Positions 11,020 to 21,697 of a stretch of 64,000 bases of DNA are shown one piece after another (within the stretch, counting starts at the first letter, position 1; every line of letters begins with the position of its first letter). Origin of the DNA: Calonectria ilicicola (Eukaryota; Ascomycota; Sordariomycetes; Hypocreales; Nectriaceae); the NCBI GenBank assembly GCA_020809705.1, contig CP085835.1:310001-374000 (forward strand). Direction: 5' to 3'. The notes below the pieces were generated by a model, which saw nothing but the letters and a program-made list of their open reading frames with translations, made no database searches and had not been told where the DNA came from. The translations under genes were made by a program, and so were the position numbers.

Positions 11020-11571
11020 CTACAGCTTCTCCATGAAAACTCTAGGGTCCTTTTCATTCTTGTCAGCTATATCCAAAACATCATCAAAGCCATACGTCTT
11101 ACCATGTATAATGTCAGCTGCTGAATTTGAAGCTGCCCATCAGTCTCCTCGAGAATGTAATGAGGCGCAGTTTGATCGGTAACATAGGCACCATCAGATG
11201 TCGTAAAATTATAATGCGTAATGATAATCAAGTCGTTTCCTGCTTCATCGTGGGGGAATGCTTTCAAATGCTTATGCTTCAAGCCAGGGAATTGCTTCCA
11301 GAAGTTCAACATATGATTCTCAATGGCTAGATATTCGTAAGTGCCCGCTCAATTTCAAATATAAAAAAACGAAAATATCAAACACACCATCACGACCCTC
11401 TAGCACTTTCCCAAAGGCTATGAATTTCCCATTTGGGGAAAACATCTCACTCCAGGCTCTGCACTCCTCGGGGGTGGTGCCATCAAGAAGCCGATAGAAG
11501 TTATCAAAGAACTCCTTCTTCTCCGGAGCTGAGCCATTAGGCCAGGAGCAACTATCTGTGCTTTGAATCAT
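11020..11571 (-). CDS. SnoaL-like / NTF2-fold protein with an apparent frameshift near its 3' end
   Basis: Exon 1 (11571-11388) and exon 2 (from 11326) are joined by a 61 bp GT-AG intron in phase 1. The protein reads EEFF-like NTF2 features: FFDNFYRLLDG, then NFWKQFPGLKHKH, then HYNFTTSDG and APHYILEETDGQL. This is the pattern of SnoaL-like proteins, small cone-shaped domains that act as cyclases, isomerases or binding proteins. In the exon 2 frame translation ends at 11067 after QQLTLYM. One base away, the sequence YGFDDVLDIADKNEKDPRVF continues to a stop at 11020 and looks like the proper C-terminus. So either one base is missing near 11085-11100 (mutation or sequence error), or the protein simply ends early. 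No signal peptide. Confidence 0.65.
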
Positions 11572-14500
11572 CGTGAAAGATTGGAATTAAAGATGAGAAG
11601 GTTTTGACTTGAAATAAAATTGTCAACGACTCTATTTATACTCCGGGGTTACGAACTAACTAGATGCACCCCAACCACATGTAGACGAAATCATGTGCGG
11701 TTGATACCGACAATCTACCGAGCTGAATATCCCTTGAACAGCTGGGCAGGTCAGCGGGCTTCATTGTTAGCCTCAAAATGGGTGAAACTAGACCAAAGTT
11801 AGGTTTGTCTCATCCATTTTCGGATGTGGCAATTGCATTTTGTATAGTTGCAGATCTTATGCGTCACTCCCATACTATTCATACCGCAAAAATTGCTATT
11901 TGTTGGAATAGAGGCCTGCATTAGTCGGCGTTTTTAGTGCAGCCAAGTATTCAACATTGCCTCGTAGATACAGGGGAGAAAAATAACCGATTATCTGGCA
12001 CCCCTGTTCACCACATCTACTCGCCAGAAATTTCATGTGAAGGGGGACACCTGTTATCTGTGTGGGTTGAGACAACCCTGGTCTTGCATGGGAGAGCCGA
12101 TAGTTGATTTCGGAATGCAACCCGACAGATTGCCCATAGAAGCCCTGCATCAGCCCACCCAGGCCTTAATTCGTTTCTTGATGCTCAATGTGCCCCGCTG
12201 CCATGGTGAACACGCCAATAGTAAGTCGAGGGACTCGAAGCGCGACCAAGGCATTGGGTTTGAGACATGTAGTACTTTTCGCATTGCTGCAGGGGGGATC
12301 CAAAATGAGCTACGTATCCAGAGATGCGGTATGACTGCTGCTAAAAGTCTGGGCAAGAAACTCATCCACGGAAAGTGGGCGCATTTCTTGAGGAAAAGCA
12401 GATTCTTTATCTGGCTTGCAACTTAAGCACAGCTCAACTCGCTTTCAGGATTCCACCCCCAACGGCACAGCAAAATTTCTTGGCAGACCCAGTAAGGCAG
12501 ATATTGTTTATCGTATTTTTTTCTCCACTACACTGTTGGCACCCACTCTTCGGGCACTGAATACCCCAGTTCGTCCGTGTTAGGTCGCCGACAAGTAGCA
12601 AGTGACTCTATACGCAAGGTCGATTTGACACCTACCCTAGGCTCCATCAGTAGCGCGTCGCGGCACATTTCGCACTCCCAAGCGCGTCGCGCCTATCGCT
12701 ATCCCACTAATGCCCTGTATTCATTGGTTAGTATTGATCATATTGTTCAATATTCACATCGCACAAGAAATTATGCACGAAAATTTGTCATATAACATGA
12801 CTAAAACATCATTCTTGGCAAATCAAGCGGTGCTTGTCAAAGCATTTATCCAGCTGAATTTTGACGTGAACCATAAATTCAACGTTTGATTGAATTCCCG
12901 ATCGGGTTTAAAATGTAACACGCGTTCCCCTCTTGATAGACTCAATACTTTAATTCTTTACTTAAAATTCGAGAATAGCGGCGTCCTAGATAGGCTTGAT
13001 TTGAGATAATCACCAAGTAACCAAATCACAAGCGGATGAACAATGTCGTCATCGTTCAAGATTATCCCTGCCACGCTCCCGCTGCGAAACCCACATCATT
13101 TTGCATGTTGGATCCATCCATGTGGTCCGCTAAGAGTTGCCGACGGCTTTTTTAATCTTCCCGTTCATCCCGGGGTTCTGATGTAAGATGATCGGTCAGC
13201 ATGGGCGGCAAGGCGACTGACAGAGCGGCGTTTCGGCGATTTGTCAATTTGACAGTGCTTGCCGATCACGTGGAGAGCGAATGGCATGAAGCATATATCT
13301 TTATTAAGCCCATTGATAAGCGTCTTCTTTTCTTATTTCATAATTCATTCCGTCTCTTGGCTTTGAGCCAGGAAGGATCACAGGGTGGTTCCAGAAGTAA
13401 AAATAAACCTAACTCGGAACGACGAGTACCTAGCTAGCGAGCTCTTTACCTACCACACTGCATTAACCGCAGCTTCACTCGGTAATCGGCCTTACATAAA
13501 TGCCAAGAACAATTAAGAAACAGACTGCGTCGCCGTAAGCACTCTTTTTAGACCTGTGCCAAAATGCAACGGGAATTCCGACGGCCACAACACGGCCACT
13601 CGTAATTGAGCCCTGACTGGCGCTAATGATGCTTGCGGGGGAGCGAGTCGAGGCTCTCGCAATGCAAAAATGTCGCACAAGGGCGTAGCGAGAGCCAAAT
13701 CGTCGCCGCTGACACACACTAGCGGGCAGCGTCCTTACCCCGGACGAGTGGAAACAGCACCGCCTTGCCTGTTTCAGCCTGTATTTGGCGCTGTCACAGA
13801 AGTAGGAGTGGTGATCCTGGTCGTGCCGGGACTCGGATTTGGAAGCCGAGCCCCGACCAGCCAGCACGCACGTTTTCCTCCTACATTGAAGAGCTCGGTA
13901 TGGACCTCGCCAAGACCCCGTTGACCATATATAAATAGACTTTGTAAATATACTTCAGCCTGGGACCCGTCGAAAGCGAACGCGAGGTCGAAAACTCCGG
14001 CACCGACAAGAAAACAGGGCTCGCAAGGGATCTTCTCTCCCCACTTCAAAACCTTAAAGCTATGCCATGCAATGTCGAATCGACAAGGGGAAATTATGTA
14101 TGGTCAGCTCGCTACTGTGGAGGATCTGACCCCTCAGATCTCGCGAATGCTACATGAATCGTTCCGAGCTCGCCATGGCGCCCGGACTCGTGTTGCGGCC
14201 GATGTTTATCTCCAGTTGATTCACTGCTTTTGACTTCTGTTCAAGGTTCCCTGCTCGATATAGGCTCCTCACCCAGCACCGCACCGCCCCTTGCCGATCC
14301 ACCAAGGCAAGGCAAGGCAAGGCAAGGCAGGCTGTCTTCCGCCCCGTAGTCAATATTCCCGTCGCGGAGCAATCCAAGACGCCGGAACAATTTCTAACCA
14401 CACCTATACGCGTAGTTTAGCAACAGGCCGATCGCCCCGAAGGAGATTGAGAAGCGGCCCGCACGTTTCGACTGGTAAAGTATAACACGTGTGGCCCCAG

Positions 14501-15358
14501 TTTCTCAGGTACCCGTGGGTAACTAGGTTTAACGGATTATTACCTTCATCAAGGAAATGCTCCTGTACATCCTTCCCTACCTTAGCTAGGGCATACACCA
14601 CACTTGTCAATTCGGTTCAATCGGCGATGGTGTGCTGATCAGCCTTGGCGTTGTATTCGGACCTGTCTCTGCGGCCGCGTCCAAATTATCGGATCATTCT
14701 CAGCGTTTACAGGCAATATGTGACTAGTGTTCAAGGATTATGTGGGTCACCATGACGCTAGAACCTTTCTACGCTCGCGGATATGGTTTTGACTATATTG
14801 CCAACGGGTGGGTTAGGCTAACTAGACACTCCAAGGTATACACACACACAGAAGGTCGATATTCTGGCAATAGCTGTTACATAACATCACTGCAATAGGA
14901 AACGAAACGGCATACCGGCACCAGAACCTGCATCTACAAACGGATGGTAATCGTCCGAGTTTCAAACCGCGGGGTACAAAAGGTCCGCGGACGATTTTGA
15001 GGCCCACGCGGTATGTGGGGGAAAGACACTTTCTGGCCAGTGGTTGCCAAGAATCAATATGCCAAAGTTGCAGACCGAGGACGATCATGTCAACATGGAC
15101 CTATCCGATGGCTGCATTCAATGTGCCCCCGTGGCTCCGTGGCGCATGCCCAGTCTGGGCACGCCTCAGGGAACAACCATTTTCTGACATCGTTTTACTG
15201 TTACCTCTTAATAAGCAAGGCAGATCGGTTGGCCCAATTTTTGTGCTGACGGCCAAATGATAAAATAGAGGAACGTCTCCAACATGTAGTCGTGCAGCTT
15301 CAAGTTCGCCATTAATCCCATTCATTCCATTAATAAAAAGTACCAGCTCGATTTTACC
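11572..15358. other. Long gene-free region (3.8 kb)
   Basis: No frame here has convincing protein composition on either strand; the longest are under 135 codons and rich in Arg, Ser and Cys. Base composition varies. The part at about 13440-14480 is GC-richer than its flanks and includes a short AAGGC repeat. This may be old decayed sequence or a long regulatory region for the acyltransferase gene. I recognise no transposase, reverse transcriptase, terminal repeat or tRNA in it. Confidence 0.4.
14304..14328. repeat. (AAGGC)5 microsatellite
   Basis: Five perfect copies of AAGGC in tandem, followed by a partial copy. No feature overlaps it. Confidence 0.9.
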
Positions 15359-16825
15359 ATGAAGCACAAGATTCTAAGCACCTGGAATCAAGTCGCCCCG
15401 AGGGCCTACATCCGTCGGTGCTATTGCTTCCCATCTCGGGACCCCGACAGCCCCGCACTCCTCGAGCAACACCTGTCTTTAGCTCTCAGTCAATTGTCAA
15501 AGAGCTGTCCCAATCTCAGTGGCAAAGTCCGCCTCGTGTCCAATCCCGCAGGCCACCTTTGCATAGAGGCTGGTGACGGCGGCGATATCCCATACCGTGT
15601 TATTGACCAGCGAGATTCCTTTGGATGGACTTATGCCCAGCTGAAGGCGGCGGGGTTCCCCTCCAAGGCATTTGTGGACAAGTCTTTTGATCTTCCATAC
15701 ACTTTAATAGAGGACCAGCAGGGTATTCCAGTGTTTGAGGTCCACGCCAGAATTATCAAGGGCGGGCTTTTACTATGCGTCTACTGCCATCATTCGATCA
15801 CGGATGGTACGGGCATGGACAACTATGTCGGTGCCCTGGCCGAGTTGACCAGGGACCCTGCAAAGCCTCTCAACATCAAATTCCCCCTCGACATTCACAA
15901 AGAACTTCCCGGGCTGGTAGATCACCGCTCGTCTCAATCCAACGCTGGCCTATGTCATGACCTCGTAGGGCTTTGCAAAGAGTACTGCGTACTGGATTCC
16001 CCCACCGGCCCAACACAGTTTCGCACGATAGATTCAGGTACACCCATCGAACGTGTGGAAAAGACGGGCCGAACTTTTGTCATTGGAAGCCAACAGATCA
16101 GCGAGCTGAAAGAAAAGCTGTCTGCCGGTTCTGCTAGCGGACGAGGACCGTCTACCTTTACATGTCTTGCAGCAATTACCTGGGCACACGTCACAAAGGC
16201 TAGATTGTCAAGTCCCAACCAGCTGCTGTCTCGGCTGCCGAATTATGGTACCCGATCTGAGGATGCACGCCTTCTAATGTCCATTGACTGGCGACGCCGC
16301 GCCTTCACCAGCACCATGGAGTGGAGTGCTGGGAATGCGATTGCTCTTCCCATCACAGATATCAGCACTGATGTAATCTTTTCAGCGTGCAACGGTGATC
16401 AAGATGTCTCCTGGAAGGCACTAGGAAATTTGGTTCGCGTCATTGACAGATCAATTTCCAATGTTGACGATAGCTTCATTTCCCTGCGCACGGCATTCAT
16501 GTGCGCAACCCAAGACCCACGGCTCATTGGCGTCGACATTGACCCACGAGACCCTTGCGACTTTTACTTCAATACCTGGCGCAAGTTTGGACCCCAGCCG
16601 CGCTGGAAGCTGCCAGGGTTGGGCGCGGAGGATAATGCTGATGGTGTCGCTCCTGAGGCGATCCGTCGGGCCCAAGGTGACTGGAACACGGGGGCCGGTC
16701 TGATTTTACCCTCTGTCGAGGATGGTGACGAGTTTGAAGTTCTGGTAACTTTGGACGTTGATGCAATGGACGTTTTGTGCGCTGACCCAAGCTGGATGCA
16801 CTGGGTTGACAAGGTTATTGAATAG
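15359..16825 (+). CDS. BAHD-type / trichothecene acetyltransferase-like acyltransferase
   Basis: A single exon of 488 codons. The catalytic HxxxDG motif is HHSITDG near residues 143-149, where the His deprotonates the acceptor hydroxyl or amine. The C-terminal structural DFGWG box of plant BAHD enzymes is not obvious. The region DFYFNTWRKFGP (near residue 400) sits where fungal members have their counterpart. The two-lobed transferase-family pattern is clear: N-terminal LEQHLSLALSQLSKSCPNLSGKV-type helix and a long lobe-crossing segment. These enzymes move an acyl group from acyl-CoA to a secondary metabolite. No targeting signal. It lies upstream of, and convergent with, a fungal transcription-factor-like gene. 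The substrate is unknown. Confidence 0.88.
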   Translation: MKHKILSTWNQVAPRAYIRRCYCFPSRDPDSPALLEQHLSLALSQLSKSCPNLSGKVRLVSNPAGHLCIEAGDGGDIPYRVIDQRDSFGWTYAQLKAAGFPSKAFVDKSFDLPYTLIEDQQGIPVFEVHARIIKGGLLLCVYCHHSITDGTGMDNYVGALAELTRDPAKPLNIKFPLDIHKELPGLVDHRSSQSNAGLCHDLVGLCKEYCVLDSPTGPTQFRTIDSGTPIERVEKTGRTFVIGSQQISELKEKLSAGSASGRGPSTFTCLAAITWAHVTKARLSSPNQLLSRLPNYGTRSEDARLLMSIDWRRRAFTSTMEWSAGNAIALPITDISTDVIFSACNGDQDVSWKALGNLVRVIDRSISNVDDSFISLRTAFMCATQDPRLIGVDIDPRDPCDFYFNTWRKFGPQPRWKLPGLGAEDNADGVAPEAIRRAQGDWNTGAGLILPSVEDGDEFEVLVTLDVDAMDVLCADPSWMHWVDKVIE

Positions 16826-17373
16826 TTTTTTATAGGTATAGGAGGACACAAAATTGCAAGCTTGTATTCTACTGGTATATCGGATTTTTTCATTTTCCGT
16901 CTCAAATAGCGAATATGCCAACATTTCAGGCCTCTAACGTTCATCTACATGTGCTGCACCAGGACGACAATGTCACCTGGAAGATCTACGATGATACATG
17001 GTATGCGTAGCGAAGCAGGCCGGCTGCCGCGGGATCAAATCCATGCTGCAGATCTTTCGGATAAATCGGCAGCATACGAAAAATGTCCACGAGTGAGAAT
17101 TCTCCGCTGTGTATCTCGGAATGTCATCAGGTTGCGGGGAATGAATCACGTGGAGGGAGCAATGCCATGGTATTCTTCAGCTCGCACGTGCCTCGCTTTT
17201 TTTTTTTTCCTCTCATAAAGAATGGTCATGAAATAGTTTATCGATAGTATTGTTTCATAAATTAGTAGAAATTAATAAGTGCTCGTTCTCAATCATCATC
17301 GTTCGTGTTCGTGTGGTCAATCTGTGGAGAATCTTGGCTCCAGGAAGCATTCGAAAGCATCGTTCAGTGACGT
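16826..17373. other. Intergenic region between convergent genes
   Basis: About 550 bases holding the 3' ends of the acyltransferase and regulator genes. There is a short poly-T run near 17200. No gene seen. Confidence 0.4.
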
Positions 17374-18750
17374 TCAATCAAACGCTCCACTGCCGTCTCC
17401 TTGTTCAATAACTCGAATCCATATTAATTGCGCCATGGTTTGGGGAAGAATAGTAGACCAGCTGACTTTAAGCAGTTGTGCTTGGGCGTCTTCCCAACTG
17501 GTGACTTTTGCAGTTTCACTCCAAGCTCTAAGCGAGCCGAGAAAATAATCTTCAATGGGCTTCAACATCCCATCATATAATCTTGATTGGTGCCATGCCA
17601 CGGCATAAGCACCAATGAATTGTTCCCAGAACCACAAGTCGGACGCCGCTGCGTCCATGCGTTCGTGACCGACCCGGATGAGATCCCGGGCCAAGATTGC
17701 CAGTAAATTTCGCAATAACTGCGGCTTAATTGGTTTCCCTGCATTCCAAAGGCCCAAAACACTGTGCATATAAAGCCCAGTGACAATATTGATTGCACAC
17801 CAAGATGTTGTGGGGCTTTTGCCAGGTGAGGATTGTTGTGCATCTTCGCCTTCGGGCCTAAACAGGGATCCCACATGGGAACTAACAACCGCGAAATTCA
17901 GCATCGCGTTGGCACATTTAAACGTAGCCCATTCGGAGTTCATGCCGACATTGTTAGCAAGAAGAGTGGGCGACTCGATTAATTTGGTTAATGTCCGTAA
18001 AGACGCTATAATAGGTTCGCCATTAATTTGGTAAAGCTTCTCCGATGGCGAACGTGCTCGGAAGAAAAAGGGAAGCATGGATAGCGCTTTTGACTGGAGT
18101 TTAAGGTGGCCGGTATTCAAATCCTATTCATATGGGTCAGAAATTGATTTCAGTATATTGTATCAGCAGGCCAGGTTGTTTATTCACCATAGTCAAGGGG
18201 CTACCTTCTTGCATGAAGCCCTTTACGGCATGGGTGGCATGGTATGATCTACGGCATTGTCAGAAACCGTAAATAAAGCCACAGGGCTGGAATTCGTACA
18301 AAATGAGATAACGATACGCGTGAGTTTCTTGAGTGGTCTGAGGAGTGGGGTTTCGCCAATCGACTAGATAATAGAGGTCGATCAAAGTTAAAACGCCATC
18401 AAGATGGGATTCGGCGATTCTAATATGACCTTGGCCGCACTGTGAAATTGATTAAAAATTTTCCTAAATAACTAGAAAGAAAGACAGAAAGGAAAGCAGT
18501 GTGCACTGCATTTGGTGGAAAGCGGCATACCTCAGCAAGACATAATGTCACGACATGTTGGATGAGGATCAGAGCGTCCAATGGCTGGACATTCCTGAGT
18601 CTCTCATTTACGAATTGTATCGTTTCAACCTTGTGGTGTAGAAACGTCGGCGCGTATGTTTGCGTGTCTCCTGTTGCCCAAGCATAGTGCATTCCAGCAA
18701 CGAGCAACGTATCACGGAGAGAGTCTGGATCCTGAACCACAAAAGGCAAA
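17374..18750 (-). CDS. Fungal transcription-factor-type protein (Fungal_trans_2-like) lacking the Zn2Cys6 part
   Basis: Five in-frame segments can be joined: 18750-18531, 18439-18300, 18248-18188, 18123-17374. The introns are 91, 51 and 64 bp with CTGAC-type branch sites. The product contains PFVVQDPDSLRDTLLVAG, HYAWATGD, FLHHKVETI, RIAESHLDGVLTLIDLY, MLPFFF, and a C-terminal WFWEQFIGAYAV block. These match the middle homology region of a large fungal family usually fused to an N-terminal Zn2Cys6 cluster. Upstream of 18750 the frame meets a stop within three codons. I find no cysteine cluster in the next 1.5 kb on this strand, where an unrelated coding remnant lies on the other strand. The gene is therefore probably 5' truncated, or its first exons are far away or unrecognised. 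Confidence 0.6.
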
Positions 18751-18881
18751 CTACATTTACTTCAGTTAGCGCGAATTCCGCAGAGGCAGTACGCAATCAT
18801 CTTCTATTATTTCCCTGGGAGACTTGCACTTCTCTTTCTTTCACCCTTGGCGGGGCTGCCAAGCCGTTCTTCAACTGTATA

Positions 18882-19265
18882 ACTAGAGATGGGCCCGTGT
18901 TAGCTCAACTCTTGAGTGGTGACACTGTTTTAGTACCCACAATAATACAAGAGATGTCGGGACTTGAATGGCATCTGAAGCGGCAAACACTTCAGAGGGT
19001 CGATGTCTTTTGCTACCAGGCCCTTGTCTGATGGTATTCGCCTCAGTTGATGTGGTTGATGCGAGACAACATCCCATGGCTGCTGTTCGCCAGGGAGCAA
19101 TGGGGCTCTGCGCTCCCGGAGTGGCAAATTCAACTCGCGGAACTCGCACGTCCTCCTCGCAGCAGTGCACTGGTCACTTTTCTTCACCAACCCGCGCTTA
19201 GCAAAATAGCCCGGCTCTACGATTTATCTAGACTCCTGGCGTTCGTGTCCGGCCCAGAAGAGGGA
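18882..19265 (+). pseudogene. Decayed coding remnant of unidentified family
   Basis: In one frame this stretch reads as ordinary protein: GPVLAQLLSGDTVLVPTIIQ, EMSGLEWHLKRQ, then an in-frame TGA at 19029, then QLMWLMRDNIPWLLFAREQW and LPEWQIQLAELARPP. Composition (Leu-, Trp- and Pro-rich, few rare residues) continues unchanged across the stop, as expected if an Arg CGA had become TGA by C-to-T change. Beyond about 19265 the protein character fades. There is no start codon or splice context that makes an intact gene. I do not recognise the family; an old gene or mobile-element fragment are both possible. Confidence 0.5.
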
Positions 19266-20983
19266 AGAATCCATTCAATAAAACTTACCAAGCGGGCCGT
19301 TTTCCGTCACAGCGGAGATGGCGTTTTTTACAGGGCAGACATCCAATGCGGTTCCGCGTATGGTGCTTCCGGATCCGCTGCTGTCCGTCGGGGCTGCTCC
19401 CGTCATTATTCTGCTTCATCTAGGCGATGACCCAGCACACATGGAGACGGTGCTCTTTGTATTCAGTGGTTGGCCGCTCGACGGGCTGCTCTCTGTTGTG
19501 GTGAGGGTCGCGCCGCCGTGGGGGGAGCTGACACACAGAGGTCACAGCACTACCTGCTGAACGGCAGAGCTGGGCTCGAGCCAAGCCACATTGGGCGAAA
19601 TATACGAGTCATAGACTGCTGTTTTCAGGGCTTTCGCGCCCCTTGTCCCCTGTCGGTGTTGGGCCGCGCCAAACTAAAATAGGAAATTGTGAATTGGACG
19701 AAGTGTCCGGAGTCTGCCCATGCAATTCATAAGGGTCACGAAAGAAGGACCTGCGTCGGAAAGTTTTACACTATCAACAGGGCCGGATTATTTCCATCGT
19801 GGTGGACATGGTACCCAGGGTGCTACCGGATGACCAGCATCACGAAAACTACCGAATTTGGGGGCCAAGGTGTATCCTGGGTTGAGGGACGGACTCGGAA
19901 TATAGTTATTGGCACAACACCGTCATAATGAAACATGTTTCTGATAGTAATTTATTTCCAGCTTTTTCTTTATTCTATACATAATAACAATATCGTTGTC
20001 CAATTTTACATCTTGTCTACACACTTTGTTCTACCAACATACATTCAACGACAAGTTGACCGTGGTGGGTCCCACCTCCACACCTCGCTTGCTACTCCTG
20101 TCTGCTTGATAAAGCGATTGGGGCATCGCCAAAGGCGACAACACACAACGCCTAACCATTTTTAGCTTTTCACGAGCAGAAACTGAACCACCACCAGCAT
20201 CTTAACACTAATTGAAACTTTTTTAGCTTCCGACGACCGACGGTTCGATGTAAGGTCCCGATGACATGTCACGGCGCTAGCCGTTTTCAGTCTTTAACAG
20301 GCCCGAGGCTCCCAGAGAATCTTTCGGTATCGCTCTGATGATGGATAATTTCATATGTAGGAAGGTACATCCTGTCTATTAAACCTCTTATCACAGGTTG
20401 AACACTCGCTTAACTACCTTGTCCAAGGACCAATTGTTGCTGAACGAGAGTGAATATGTTAGATGGTGAGATGACTTGCAGAGTGGGATATGGCCAGCAA
20501 TGTCAACCTCCAAAGTATCTGAATGTGAGTGGGAACAGGCTTTCTCGAAATTAAAGTGGATGTTATGATCGCGAGTATATTTAACTTGTAGTCAATGATA
20601 CATAAGGGTCCAATGAAGGCGCCGGGGTCGACATGGCTTGTAATTTTCTGAAGCATTGTCTCTTCAACGACTCCCACCAAAAGTTTTGGGGGTAACGGCA
20701 GTAAAATTCTGGCATTTTTTGGAATTTTCGGGTACAAATCTACAAGAAATATAATTTGACCTTGCTGTAGACAAGTGAGCGATAATGGAGGGAAACAAAA
20801 GTCAAGAGTGGACAAAGCGATGAGGTCACAAGACAAGAGAGAAAAAGCGCATCAAGTTTTTGTTTGATCAAGGAAATGGACATGGACACTGATTCAACTT
20901 AAAAGTTAGTCTACCCGTTAGCCCCAGACCGAATTGCGATTGGATCCCCTATTCTGCAAGACAAACAAGACATGTTTTCCAGT
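19266..20983. other. Gene-free region upstream of the glycine-rich protein terminator
   Basis: About 1.7 kb. A 125-codon frame on the minus strand (20459-20836) is hydrophobic but has no recognisable motif and no splice partners. I do not call it. No RNA gene or element was seen. Confidence 0.4.
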
Positions 20984-21697
20984 TTAGTTGTTGTAGCCGC
21001 CGCCGTAGTTGTTGTCACCACCGCCAGAGTAGCCGCCACCGTTGTAGCCACCACCACCGCCACCCCTTGAGTAGCCACCACCGAAGCCACCACGGCCTGT
21101 CTGCGTGTCAGCTTGTGCGAAGAACAAATTGGCGCAATTCACTTACCACCGCCGGGGCGGGATTCACGGCTAGCAGCGACGTTGACGCGGATGCGGCGAC
21201 CGTCGAGCCTGAGAGAGAGAGAAAGAGAGAGGTTAGCATTGCGAGCGGACTGAGGTGAGGGCGGAGCGCGCGCGCGCGCGGGGTTGCTTACTCCTGCTCG
21301 TTCAGGGCGTTGGTGGCAGCAGTGGCCTCCTCCTCGCTGGAGAAGGTGACGAAGCCGAAGCCGCGGCTGCGGCCGGTGTCGCGATCCCTCATGACAATTG
21401 AGTCGACGACCTGGCCGAACTGCTCGAAGGCGGCGCGGAGGGAGTCATCGTTGGTACCCCAGGAGAGGTTTCTGTCGCAAAAATGTTAATATCAGGGGTG
21501 CGTGCGATTTTTTTTTTGATGCATCGCAGGGGTGCAGAAGAGGGACAGGAGAGAGGAGAGAGGAGAGAGGAGAGAGGAGAGAGAAGAGGAGAGGACAAGA
21601 CAGCAAGCAGGCAGGCCGGCTGCGCTGGCTGTGTTGGATGTGTTGGATGTGCTGGGCTGGCTTACCCGACGTAGAGCTTGGAGTTCGAGGCTGCCAT
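20984..21697 (-). CDS. Glycine-rich RNA-binding protein (single RRM)
   Basis: Four exons (21697-21666, 21471-21292, 21208-21147, 21096-20984) join in frame to about 127 residues. The RRM is complete: RNP2 is LYVGNL (residues 8-13), split by intron 1, and RNP1 is [10 protein letters not shown] (about 45-54). It ends with [11 protein letters not shown]. The rest is a Gly-rich tail with RGG and GGYN/GGYS repeats, ending in NNYGGGYNN. Such proteins bind RNA, often under cold or other stress, and their tails can drive condensation. The three introns are long for this genome (63 to 194 bp) and rich in purine or pyrimidine repeats, including a GA tract and a CG run, which is common in highly expressed RRM genes. 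Localisation is probably nuclear and cytoplasmic. Confidence 0.95.
21547..21594. repeat. Purine (GAGAG-type) tract in intron 1 of the RRM gene
   Basis: A nearly uninterrupted G/A run of about 48 bases inside the first intron; on the coding strand it is a CT-rich tract. A similar GA run at 21211-21234 forms the polypyrimidine tract of intron 2. Confidence 0.85.

Noticed and set aside
13475..13867. 130-codon Arg/Ser-rich frame on the minus strand
   Set aside because: Overlaps other frames of similar length on both strands in a GC-rich patch; composition is not protein-like.
14304..14328. AAGGC repeat as a CRISPR or telomere-like array
   Set aside because: Only five contiguous 5-base units without spacers; a plain microsatellite. 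No CRISPR array is expected or seen in this eukaryotic sequence.
20459..20836. 125-codon hydrophobic frame on the minus strand
   Set aside because: No motif, no splice partners, no homology recognised, and no promoter-like leader; length is within chance for this region.
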